A stretch of DNA of 64,000 nt. Source: Armatimonadota bacterium. Its GTDB lineage: Bacteria; Sysuimicrobiota; Sysuimicrobiia; Sysuimicrobiales; Humicultoraceae. The notes below the pieces were generated by a model. That model was not told the DNA's origin. It worked only from the letters and a program-made list of their open reading frames with translations, and ran no database searches. A program made the translations under genes and the position numbers. Location: NCBI GenBank assembly GCA_031459855.1, contig JAVKHP010000001.1, forward strand, positions 912,059-976,058, written 5' to 3'. Shown piece by piece: positions 53,465-60,739 of this stretch. Each line of letters starts with the position of its first letter. Within the stretch, counting starts at the first letter, position 1.

Positions 53465-55366
53465 CTACGACGTCGGCTTGTACTCGGCGTCGATCACGTC
53501 GTCACCGCCCGGCTTGCCAGCGGGCCCACCTGTTGGCCCTCCCGCGCCGGTCGGGGCGCCCGCCGTCGCCTTGTACATGGCCTCGCTCAGCTTGTACGAC
53601 GCCTGCTGCACCGCGTCTGCGGCGCGAGTGATGCGTGCGATGTCGTCGCCCTTCAACGCCTCGCGCAGCTCCCCCAGCGCCTGCTCCACGCGGGCACGCT
53701 CGTCGGCCGAGACCTTGTCGCCGTGCTCGCGCAGCAGCTTCTCGACCTGGTAGAGCACCGAGTCGCCGCGGTTGCGCGCCTCGGCGGCCTCGCGCTTCCG
53801 GCGATCCTCCTCGGCGAAGCGCTCGGCCTCCTTGACCATCTTCTCGACCTCTTCCTTGGAGAGGGTCGAGGTGCCGGTGATCTTGATGGACTGCTCGCGG
53901 CCCGTGGCCTTGTCCTTGGCCGTGACGTTCAGGATGCCGTTGGCGTCGATGTCGAACGTCACCTCGATCTGCGGCACCCCTCGCGGCGCCGGCGGGATCC
54001 CGTCGAGGATGAAACGTCCCAGCGTGCGGTTGTCACGCGCCATCGGCCGCTCGCCCTGCAGCACGTGGATCTCCACCTGCGTCTGGCCGTCGGCGGCCGT
54101 GGTGAACGTCTCGCTCTTGCGGGTGGGGATCGTCGTGTTGCGGGGGATCAGCGTGGTCATCACGCCGCCCAGGGTCTCCACGCCCAGCGACAGCGGCGTC
54201 ACGTCCAGCAGCACCACCTCGCGGACCTGCCCCGCCAGCACGCCGGCCTGGATCGCCGCCCCCACCGCCACTACCTCGTCGGGGTGCACCTCGCGGTTGG
54301 GCTCCTTCCCCGTCAGGCGCCGGACCAGCTCCTGGATCATGGGCATGCGGGTGGCCCCGCCCACCAGGATGACCTCGTCGATGTCCTTCTCGGTCATCTT
54401 GGCGTCGGCCAGGGCCTGCTTGAAGGGCCCGATGCAGCGCTCCACCAGGTCGGCTGTGAGCTCCTCGAACTTCGCCCGGGTCAGCACCATGTCCAGGTGC
54501 TTGGGCCCGGTGGCGTCGGCAGTGATGAAGGGCAGGTTGATCGTGGTCTGGACCACGGTCGACAGCTCCACCTTGGCACGCTCGGCCGCCTCCCGCAGCC
54601 GCTGGAGCGCCTGACGGTCGTGGCGCAGGTCGATCCCCTGCTGCTTCTTGAACTCGTCGGCCAGCCAGTTCACGATGCGCTCGTCCCAGTCGTCGCCACC
54701 CAGGTGGGTGTCGCCGCTGGTGGCCTTCACCTCGAAGACCCCTTCGCCGATCTCCAGGATCGAGACGTCGAAGGTGCCCCCGCCCAGGTCGAAGACCAGC
54801 ACCGTCTCCGCGCCCTTCTTGTCCAGGCCGTAGGCCAGGCACGCGGCCGTGGGCTCGTTGATGATGCGCAGGACCTTCAGCCCCGCGATCTCGCCGGCGT
54901 TCTTGGTGGCGGTGCGCTGCGCATCGTTGAAGTACGCCGGCACCGTGATGACCGCCTCGGTCACCTTCTCGCCCAGCACCGCCTCGGCGTCGGTCTTGAG
55001 TTTCTGGAGGATCATCGCCGAGATCTCCTCCGGCGTGAACGTCCGCCCGGCGGCCGGGATACGCACCACCGCCATGCCGTTCTGCCCCTCTTCGACCTTG
55101 TAGGGCACCATCTTGCGCTCGGTCTCGACCTCGGCGTACCGGCGGCCCATGAACCGCTTGATGGAGTAGACCGTGTTCTCGGGGTTCAGGATCGCCTGGC
55201 GCTTGGCCATCTGGCCGACCAGGCGCTCGCCGGTCTTGGTGAAGGCCACCACCGAGGGCGTGAGCCGGCTGCCCTCGGCGTTGGCGATCACCTGCGGCTC
55301 GCCGCCCACCACGTGGGCGATGACCGAGTTCGTCGTGCCCAGATCGATCCCCACGACCCTGCCCAT
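53465..55366 (-). CDS. dnaK: Chaperone DnaK (Hsp70)
   Basis: 633 residues from ATG 55366 (AGGAGGAG). [75 protein letters not shown]-like segment, and the substrate domain [18 protein letters not shown]. The C-terminus ends in a Gly/Pro-rich lid tail. The in-frame ATG-less extension upstream of 55366 is not family-like. Confidence 0.98.
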   Translation of the reverse strand: MGRVVGIDLGTTNSVIAHVVGGEPQVIANAEGSRLTPSVVAFTKTGERLVGQMAKRQAILNPENTVYSIKRFMGRRYAEVETERKMVPYKVEEGQNGMAVVRIPAAGRTFTPEEISAMILQKLKTDAEAVLGEKVTEAVITVPAYFNDAQRTATKNAGEIAGLKVLRIINEPTAACLAYGLDKKGAETVLVFDLGGGTFDVSILEIGEGVFEVKATSGDTHLGGDDWDERIVNWLADEFKKQQGIDLRHDRQALQRLREAAERAKVELSTVVQTTINLPFITADATGPKHLDMVLTRAKFEELTADLVERCIGPFKQALADAKMTEKDIDEVILVGGATRMPMIQELVRRLTGKEPNREVHPDEVVAVGAAIQAGVLAGQVREVVLLDVTPLSLGVETLGGVMTTLIPRNTTIPTRKSETFTTAADGQTQVEIHVLQGERPMARDNRTLGRFILDGIPPAPRGVPQIEVTFDIDANGILNVTAKDKATGREQSIKITGTSTLSKEEVEKMVKEAERFAEEDRRKREAAEARNRGDSVLYQVEKLLREHGDKVSADERARVEQALGELREALKGDDIARITRAADAVQQASYKLSEAMYKATAGAPTGAGGPTGGPAGKPGGDDVIDAEYKPTS

Positions 55367-55382
55367 TGTGCACTCCTCCTGC

Positions 55383-55438
55383 GGTGCCGGGACGGCGAGC
55401 CCCTGTGCGCCCTGCACGAGGGCCCGCCGCCCGGCACC
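55383..55438 (-). promoter_or_regulatory. Hairpin between hsp20 and dnaK
   Basis: A 9-bp perfect outer stem (55383-55391 with 55430-55438) enclosing further GC pairs, 16 bp before dnaK, inside a 178-bp intergenic gap. May be a partial terminator or a processing site between hspR-hsp20 and dnaK. I find no separate strong promoter for dnaK in the gap. Confidence 0.5.
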
Positions 55439-55544
55439 TCTCTGATCACTGCGTCATGCACCCGCCGGCGACCGCTCTCCGGTGGCGTCCGGTCGGTCCA
55501 TCTCCTACGACCCCGCACCGGACGCCGCACGCCCGCCGCCGGGG

Positions 55545-55994
55545 TTACGACGCCACCTCGACCTTGACCGTCTTGGGCCGCGCCCGCTCCGACTTCGGCA
55601 CCCGCACCTCCAGGATGCCGTGGCGGAACGTCGCCTTCGCCTCTTCGCTCTTCACCTCGCCCGGCAGCGGGATCAGGCGCTGGAACGCCCCGTACCGCAG
55701 TTCGCGGCGGTAGTAGTTCCGGCCCTTCTCCTCCTGCTCGGCCTTGTGCTCGCCCTTGATGCTCAGCCCCTCCGGCGTCACCGTCACCTCGACGTTCTTG
55801 GGATCGAGGCCGGGCAGCTCGACCTTCGCCACGACCTCGGTGTCCGTCTCGTAGACCTCGACGGCGGGCTCCCAGATCGCCGGCACCATGGCGCGCCGGG
55901 TCCGCCGCGGTCCGAAGAAGTCCTCGAACAGGCGGTCCATCGACTCCCGCAACGACATCAGGTCGTCGAACGGATCCCACCGCATCAGGCTCAT
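55545..55994 (-). CDS. Hsp20/alpha-crystallin small heat-shock protein
   Basis: 149 residues from ATG 55994 (MSLMRWDPFDDLMSLRESMDRLFEDFF). Alpha-crystallin domain at about 40-135: VYETDTEVVAKVELPGLDPKNVEVTVTPEGLSIKGEHK, then FQRLIPLPGEV and ATFRHGILEVRVPK (the conserved G-x-L). Holdase for unfolded proteins. Start overlaps the hspR stop (ATGA). Confidence 0.95.
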   Translation of the reverse strand: MSLMRWDPFDDLMSLRESMDRLFEDFFGPRRTRRAMVPAIWEPAVEVYETDTEVVAKVELPGLDPKNVEVTVTPEGLSIKGEHKAEQEEKGRNYYRRELRYGAFQRLIPLPGEVKSEEAKATFRHGILEVRVPKSERARPKTVKVEVAS

Positions 55995-56350
55995 CGTCCT
56001 CGCCCTCCTTCGCCTTCGAGTAGTCGTTCCACCAGCCATCGCACGATGTCACCGTCCTGCCCCTGCTGCTCCGGCGCTGCGGCGCCCGCCCGCGCCTCCA
56101 GCCGCTCGAGCATCTTCAGCACCAGCCGCACCCCCGCCAGGTTCAACCGGTGGTGCTCGATGAGCTGGCGGATCAGCCGTACCCGCTCGATGTCCTGCTC
56201 CGAGTACAGCCGAATCCGATTCCGCCGCGCCGGCTGCAGGAGCCCTTTCTCCTCGTAGATCCGCAGGGTGCGCGGGTGCAGCCCGCAGATCTCCGCGGCC
56301 ACGCTGATGACGTAGACCGGACGGGTACTCCGCATGATCCGCACCCGCAT
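55991..56350 (-). CDS. hspR: HspR, MerR-type heat-shock repressor
   Basis: 119 residues. PVYVISVAAEICGLHPRTLRIYEEKGLLQPARRNRIRLYSEQDIERVRLIRQLIE is the HspR-type MerR domain; a helical tail with LNLAGVRLVL-KMLERLE follows. HspR represses chaperone operons by binding HAIR sites. Here it leads the operon (hspR-hsp20-dnaK-grpE-dnaJ-clpB), whereas in actinobacteria it ends the dnaK operon. Confidence 0.92.
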   Translation of the reverse strand: MRVRIMRSTRPVYVISVAAEICGLHPRTLRIYEEKGLLQPARRNRIRLYSEQDIERVRLIRQLIEHHRLNLAGVRLVLKMLERLEARAGAAAPEQQGQDGDIVRWLVERLLEGEGGRGR

Positions 56351-56370
56351 CCCGCACGCACCCCACTCGC

Positions 56371-56426
56371 CTTGAATATACCGACTGGCATCTATGTTGT
56401 CAAGAGTACTGATAATGATATTGTCA
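56371..56426 (-). promoter_or_regulatory. Heat-shock operon promoter with candidate operators
   Basis: Minus-strand -35 TTGACA (56398-56403), 17-bp spacer, -10 TATATT (56375-56380). CTTGA (56371-56375) and TCAAG (56400-56404) are inverted arms flanking the promoter, each matching half of the HspR HAIR consensus CTTGAGT-N7-ACTCAAG, though at wider spacing. Just upstream, TGATAATGATATTGTCA (56410-56426) is a 7-3-7 dyad resembling a Fur/PerR-family operator. This is by far the most AT-rich spot in the region. Confidence 0.7.
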
Positions 56427-56429
56427 ATG

Positions 56430-56806
56430 TTTTGCTATCGCTTCCTGTCACTCGTGCACCGGGACGTCCGCGCCCGGAACGCCGAAACGGCCCGTCATTC
56501 CCTGCGTCCAGGTCTGGACCCCTGCGCAGTTGGGCATGCCCAATACGGTGCCTCCGGCATCCCGGAGCCGGAGGGTGGTCCAGCAGCGACCACGACCGCG
56601 ACAGGCAGACCCAAGGTACTCCAGGCACGCGGTGCCATGGGACCGGCCTGCGCGGATGCGCCGGCGGCCGCTAGGCCGGGGTGCCGACGCGGGTGATGTG
56701 ATGGCCCACCCAGCAACGCAGGTGGAGCAGCGGCGGGGCGGGCTGTGTTGTGTCGCCATCGCAAACGAGCGAGGCGCTCTCGCACCTCTCACCAGGAGGA
56801 AGCGCT
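56430..56806. other. Gene-free spacer, possible structured leader of the secreted protein gene
   Basis: About 375 bp. It contains an 8-bp stem hairpin (56551-56558 with 56567-56574) and other GC-rich inverted segments up to 56680. No known riboswitch class recognised. No coding region supported. Confidence 0.4.
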
Positions 56807-58030
56807 ATGCACAAACGGGAACCACGTAGGCTCACGGTGAGCATGGAACTGCTCGTCCTCGCTCTAGGAGCCATGTTGGTCTTTGCGCGTGCTCCGCTCA
56901 CCGGGCAGGCGTGGGGTGCCGCCGCCAACTGGCGCCAGAGCCCGGGCACGCTCACCGGACGGGTCGTCGACGCCATCTCCCGCACCGGCCTCCCTGCTGT
57001 TGTCTTCACCAAGGGAAACATGACCTGGGCAGGACAAACCGATGGCAGCGGCTACTATACGACGCAGCTGCCACCGGGCAGCTACTCCGTCATCGCCAGT
57101 CGCTCAGGATACAAGGAGGAAAAGAAGCAAACGCTCGTCAAGGGCGGCGCGACGACGCGGGTGGATTTCGCGCTCCAGCCGTTGAGTACCGCGATCGCGC
57201 CGAGTCCGACGCCCACGCCCACACCGACGTCAGCACCCACGCCGGCGTCCGACGAGATCGCCCAGTTGATCTACGAGTGGTTCGGCCCGCCGTTCCGCTC
57301 CGGGCTGGAGTACGGCTGGGGGCCGCCGTGGGGCCAGCATGAAGCCCGCCTGGCCACCAACCCGTCGTGGGACTGGACCGAAGGCGCCCGGCCAGCCCAG
57401 TGGGCGACCCCGCCGCCCGGGTACACCGCGATGAGCGGGTGGGGGCAGGTCGTGGAGGCCGCCGTCGGCATCGGCCCGACCAGGAACTTCCGCGTGCACG
57501 TTCGGTGGAACCGGCTCTACGCGTTCGTCAACGGGGTGTGGATCCTTGTGGAGTCCACCGAGCAGTACGGCATTCAGGGCGGGTGGTTTCGCACCAGCGA
57601 CTTCTCCGCTGCCAGCGGCTACGTCAGCTGGCGGCGGGAGGCCGAGGGGTTCTCGGTCTCCTGGCAATCCGCACCGCCTGGCACGTTGCTCCACTGGTGG
57701 ATCAACTCCTGGCCGCACCCCCTGATTCCGGCGGGCGCGACGGCCTTCTACGCGGTGGCGCAGATGCGGCTCATCCCCGACACCGACCCGGGCGCAGACC
57801 TGACGGCGGTCCAGGTCTACGGCGCCGTCGGCAACGACTGGTGGGACTCGCCGACGGGTCGTGGCGGGCCGGGGACGGGGATCCCACGGCACAAGCGCCT
57901 GACCACCCAGTGGAAGACCTTTGCGTCGGCCACGATCCCTGTCCCCGCACCGCCCAAGTACGACCCGAGCTACGACTACAACACCGCCGTGCGATCCTTC
58001 CTGCAACTGCCGCCGCTGTTCTACTACTGA
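56807..58030 (+). CDS. Secreted protein with carboxypeptidase regulatory-like domain and unknown C-terminal domain
   Basis: 407 residues from ATG 56807 (AGGAGGAAG). Signal segment MELLVLALGAMLVFA. Residues about 45-120 (GTLTGRVVDAISRTGLPAVVF, then TDGSGYYTTQLPPGSYSVIASRSGY) form a CarboxypepD_reg beta-sandwich. A Pro/Thr linker (PSPTPTPTPTSAPTPA) leads to about 260 Trp- and Tyr-rich residues without any family I recognise, ending FLQLPPLFYY. Probably exported and surface-associated. Codon use looks native. Confidence 0.75.
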   Translation: MHKREPRRLTVSMELLVLALGAMLVFARAPLTGQAWGAAANWRQSPGTLTGRVVDAISRTGLPAVVFTKGNMTWAGQTDGSGYYTTQLPPGSYSVIASRSGYKEEKKQTLVKGGATTRVDFALQPLSTAIAPSPTPTPTPTSAPTPASDEIAQLIYEWFGPPFRSGLEYGWGPPWGQHEARLATNPSWDWTEGARPAQWATPPPGYTAMSGWGQVVEAAVGIGPTRNFRVHVRWNRLYAFVNGVWILVESTEQYGIQGGWFRTSDFSAASGYVSWRREAEGFSVSWQSAPPGTLLHWWINSWPHPLIPAGATAFYAVAQMRLIPDTDPGADLTAVQVYGAVGNDWWDSPTGRGGPGTGIPRHKRLTTQWKTFASATIPVPAPPKYDPSYDYNTAVRSFLQLPPLFYY

Positions 58031-58054
58031 CACGGCCTCACTGGCCCAACGGAG

Positions 58055-58088
58055 AGCAGGGCACAGCCGCTCGCGGCCGTGCCCTGCT
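58055..58088. terminator. Hairpin between the secreted protein gene and the PqqD-like gene
   Basis: A 10-bp perfect stem (58055-58064 with 58079-58088) with inner GC pairing, in the 120-bp gap between convergent genes; could end both transcripts. Confidence 0.65.
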
Positions 58089-58150
58089 CCGCAGTTGCCC
58101 TCACGACGTGCGGGTGTCTGTTGACAGCACCGCGGGTTCCGGTCCGAACG

Positions 58151-58435
58151 CTACTCCTGCATCCTGACCAGACCGCACCGCGCGAGATCCGCTACGAAGG
58201 CCTGCACGTCGACGACGAACGACGCCGGCGCATCCACCACGCGCTTGCGCAGTTCCTCCAGAACCTCGTCCAACGTGCGCGTGCCGTCGAGCAGGGTCCA
58301 GACGATTGCCCCCACCTCGTTCAGTCCGTAGTAGGCGCCCGACTCGAGATTGAGCAGAACGGCCCCTTCGCCCTCCGAGAGCTCTCGATGGACGACTCTG
58401 GGGTGCCTGTGGATCCGGACGTTCGTCGGCACCAT
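58151..58435 (-). CDS. PqqD-like RiPP recognition element (lasso B1-type)
   Basis: 94 residues from ATG 58435 (GGAGGGAG eight bases upstream; a GTG at 58456 is less likely). RVVHRELSEGEGAVLLNLESGAYYGLNEVGAIVWTLLDGTRTLDEVLEEL is the PqqD winged-helix fold, which binds leader peptides. In lasso peptide systems a stand-alone PqqD-like B1 protein presents the precursor leader to the B2 protease. Last gene of the precursor-exporter operon; 2-3 bp gap after the permease runs the other way (permease upstream). PQQ synthesis is unlikely because no PqqA, C or E is near. Confidence 0.88.
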   Translation of the reverse strand: MVPTNVRIHRHPRVVHRELSEGEGAVLLNLESGAYYGLNEVGAIVWTLLDGTRTLDEVLEELRKRVVDAPASFVVDVQAFVADLARCGLVRMQE

Positions 58436-58459
58436 GACTGCATCTCCCTCCGGCACAGG

Positions 58460-59308
58460 TCAGTACTGCCCCAGCGTGCCGGTGCGCAGCTCGCTCCGTA
58501 GGGCCAGCCGGAAGAGCCAGACGCCGCCCGCGAGGGCCAGGAGCGAGGTGGGTGCAAGCACCAGGAGCGCTGGGGTGACCGCAGCCCAGCTGCCGCCGCC
58601 GAGCAACGCCTCCCGGGTGGCATCGAGCGCGACGGCCACAGGGTTGCGGGCGGCGAACCCGGCTACCCACCCGGGCAGGAGCTCCCGGGGGAAGTAGGCG
58701 CCCGACCCGACCGCCAGGCCGTACCCTACGAGACCGACCACCGCCGGTACCCGCCGAAATCGCAGCACCGCAGCGGCGCTCGCAGCGCCCAGGCCACCGG
58801 CGAAGGGCACGAACAGGGCGAAGACGGCGGCCGCGGGCACGATGCCGCTCAGATGCACCTCCACGCCGAAGAGCACCGCCGCCACGACCAGGAACACCGT
58901 GATCTGCACCGGCAGGTAGAGGAGGTCGTAGGCCACGAGTCCCACGAGGATAGTCAGCTCCGAAGTGGGCGTCACCAGCAGCGACTCCAGCGTGCCGAGG
59001 AGTTGCTCATTGCGCAGGGCCGAGCCCACACGGCTCAACCCCAACTGCAGTAACGCGCTGATCGCGATACCCACCACCACGAACGCGAGGTACGTGGGAC
59101 GCGCCTCCCCGACCACGGGGACCCGGGCCGGATCGACGAGCCTCGCCACGAACGAAAAGACGACGACCTGCGCGATGAGATTGATCAGGTCGGAGACGAA
59201 CGCCAGCCGATAGCTCAACGCCGTGAGCAGGTCGCGACGCAGGAAGGCTGCCAGCTTGCCTACTTCCTGCCCCACGGCGCCCCAGCCGTGTTCGCGCCCC
59301 GCGATCAT
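58460..59308 (-). CDS. ABC-2 type exporter permease
   Basis: 282 residues with six hydrophobic segments. LSYRLAFVSDLINLIAQVVVFSFVARLVDP, then LRNEQLLGTLESLLVTPTSELTILVG (the ABC-2 cytoplasmic signature) and YFPRELLPGWVAGFAARNPVAVALDATRE. Forms a half-exporter with the ATPase encoded upstream (ATGA overlap). In this context the likely cargo is the mature peptide, giving export and self-protection. Confidence 0.88.
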   Translation of the reverse strand: MIAGREHGWGAVGQEVGKLAAFLRRDLLTALSYRLAFVSDLINLIAQVVVFSFVARLVDPARVPVVGEARPTYLAFVVVGIAISALLQLGLSRVGSALRNEQLLGTLESLLVTPTSELTILVGLVAYDLLYLPVQITVFLVVAAVLFGVEVHLSGIVPAAAVFALFVPFAGGLGAASAAAVLRFRRVPAVVGLVGYGLAVGSGAYFPRELLPGWVAGFAARNPVAVALDATREALLGGGSWAAVTPALLVLAPTSLLALAGGVWLFRLALRSELRTGTLGQY

Positions 59309-60330
59309 CGGTCCGTCGCCTCATGCATCGTCGATCCACTGCCTCGTGCACCGCCCGTGAGCCGGAGAAACGCCTCCTCGAGCCCCGGGCGTTCCTCGCG
59401 ACAGCTCAACACGTGAAAGCGGGCAGCACTGAGCGCCGCCAGCGCATCCCCCAGGACGGCGCCATTGTGCATGGTCAGCACGTAGTCTCCCGCGTCCTGC
59501 CCGCCCGCCCGTGCAATGGTCCCGTGGCGGCCGAGGGCCGCCTGGAGCTCCGCTGCCGACGGATGATTGCCACCCCGACCGTTCGTGACCCGGAGCACGT
59601 ACCGATCGGGTACCGTCTGCGCCAGCAGCTGCGGCACGGTGCCGCTGAACCTGACCATGCCCCGGTGGAGCAGCGTGACCGTGTGCGCGAAACCGCGGAT
59701 CTCGTCCACCCGCTGGGTGGCCCAGAGGACTGCCGCACCCTGGCGAGCGGCCGTGGCGACGAGTTCCCGTACCGTCCGACTGGCCTCCGGGTCGAGGTCG
59801 TGCGTGGCCTCGTCGATCAGCAGCACGGGAGGATTCGGGAGCAATGCCCGAGCAATGGCCAGTTTCTTCTGCATCCCGTGCGAGTAGGCCGCGACCCGCA
59901 GGTGGGCGACCCCGTCGAGTCCCACCTCTGCCAGCCTCTGCAGAGCCCGGGTCCGCGCCTCCCCGACGGTCATGCCCCACAGCCGACCGAAGAAGATCAG
60001 GTTCTCGAGCCCGCTGAGCCTGAGGTAGAACGTGCGGTCGCCCCCCGGCACGAAGCCGACCCACCGGCGAGCGGCACGCGGTGCCTCGGTGACCGGCCGC
60101 CCCATCAGTCGCACAGCCCCTGTTGTAGGCGTCAACAGGCCACAGAGGATCCGCAGCAGGGTGGTCTTCCCTGCACCATTTGGCCCGAGCACCGCGTGGA
60201 TCTCGCCCGCGGCGACCCCGAGGGAAACGTCCGACAACACCACCGCGGCGCCGTAGCGGTGACAAACACCAGAAACCTCCGCGGCATATCCCGCACCGCG
60301 GAGGTTCACGGTCTCCCTGTCTTCGTACAA
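59305..60330 (-). CDS. ABC exporter ATPase of the peptide cluster
   Basis: 341 residues from TTG 60330 (GTG 60309 is an alternative). Walker A GPNGAGKTT, Q-loop region FVPGGDRTFYLRLSGLENL, signature YSHGMQKKLAIARAL in place of LSGGQ, Walker B VLLIDEATHDLD. A C-terminal extension of about 100 residues follows the ATPase core, as in CcmA/DrrA-type exporters. Starts 44 bp after the precursor gene. Confidence 0.88.
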   Translation of the reverse strand: MYEDRETVNLRGAGYAAEVSGVCHRYGAAVVLSDVSLGVAAGEIHAVLGPNGAGKTTLLRILCGLLTPTTGAVRLMGRPVTEAPRAARRWVGFVPGGDRTFYLRLSGLENLIFFGRLWGMTVGEARTRALQRLAEVGLDGVAHLRVAAYSHGMQKKLAIARALLPNPPVLLIDEATHDLDPEASRTVRELVATAARQGAAVLWATQRVDEIRGFAHTVTLLHRGMVRFSGTVPQLLAQTVPDRYVLRVTNGRGGNHPSAAELQAALGRHGTIARAGGQDAGDYVLTMHNGAVLGDALAALSAARFHVLSCREERPGLEEAFLRLTGGARGSGSTMHEATDR

Positions 60331-60354
60331 CTCGCTCGGCGCGCCCGGACTCCT

Positions 60355-60378
60355 CTTGTCCCTACTACTTGTCCCTAC
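60355..60378. repeat. 13-bp tandem repeat between precursor and exporter genes
   Basis: CTTGTCCCTAC occurs at 60355-60365 and 60368-60378. The second copy contains the precursor stop codon. On the transcript it reads GTAGGGACAAG twice, just before the ATPase start. It might set the ratio of peptide to exporter, but this is speculation. Confidence 0.6.
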
Positions 60379-60581
60379 GACCTACCCACACATCCTTCCT
60401 TGGTTGTTCCCGGAAAGTCCAACCCCGAACCGCCGGACCGCTCGTTGTGCTGGTCGCAGTGCCAGATGTCCGTCCCGCCCTTGATCGTCGCTCCCACTGC
60501 GAACGTGTGGCGAGCGATCGATCCGAGTTCCATGAGCTCCGGCGGCTTGTACGTCACGAGACGCTCAAACGCTGGCCCCAT
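60375..60581 (-). CDS. Lasso-type RiPP precursor peptide
   Basis: 68 residues from ATG 60581 with a strong ribosome site (AGGAGGG). The leader has Tyr11, Pro14, Leu16, Gly20 and Thr26, a complete YxxPxLxxxGxxxxxT recognition motif for B1-type elements (GSIARHTF at 20-27). The remainder carries Asp38, Trp40, His41, Cys42, Asp43, Glu47 and a Gly/Ser stretch, then Cys64. If cut after residue 27 there is no Asp/Glu at ring positions 7-9. Rings of 8-9 residues would fit Gly30-Asp38, Gly35-Asp43 or Gly36-Asp43. First gene of the minus operon, divergent from the cyclase gene. Confidence 0.85.
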   Translation of the reverse strand: MGPAFERLVTYKPPELMELGSIARHTFAVGATIKGGTDIWHCDQHNERSGGSGLDFPGTTKEGCVGRS

Positions 60582-60693
60582 ACGTTGCCCTCCTCACCGA
60601 GGCGCCCATCCACCCCACTGCCCCATCCTAGGCCGACACCCGGGCGCGTCGCAATCCCTCAAAGGACAGATGCACGACCTGCACGGAGGGGAA

Positions 60694-60727
60694 TTTACCA
60701 GATAACCGCGTTGTGCTAGCATAGCAC
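60694..60727 (+). promoter_or_regulatory. Promoter of the cyclase operon with dyad over the -10
   Basis: -35 TTTACC (60694-60699), 17-bp spacer, -10 TAGCAT (60717-60722). An inverted repeat GTGCTA-GCA-TAGCAC (60713-60727) covers the -10 box, an ideal operator site. The predicted start is near 60729, only about 11 nt before the ATG, so the mRNA would be nearly leaderless, which fits the missing ribosome site. Confidence 0.6.
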
Positions 60728-60739
60728 GCACTGCGACTC

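Noticed and set aside
58151-58435. PqqD as evidence of PQQ biosynthesis, linked with the PQQ-type dehydrogenase at 30242
   Set aside because: No PqqA, B, C or E nearby. The direct neighbours are a RiPP exporter and precursor, so a lasso B1 role is much better supported.
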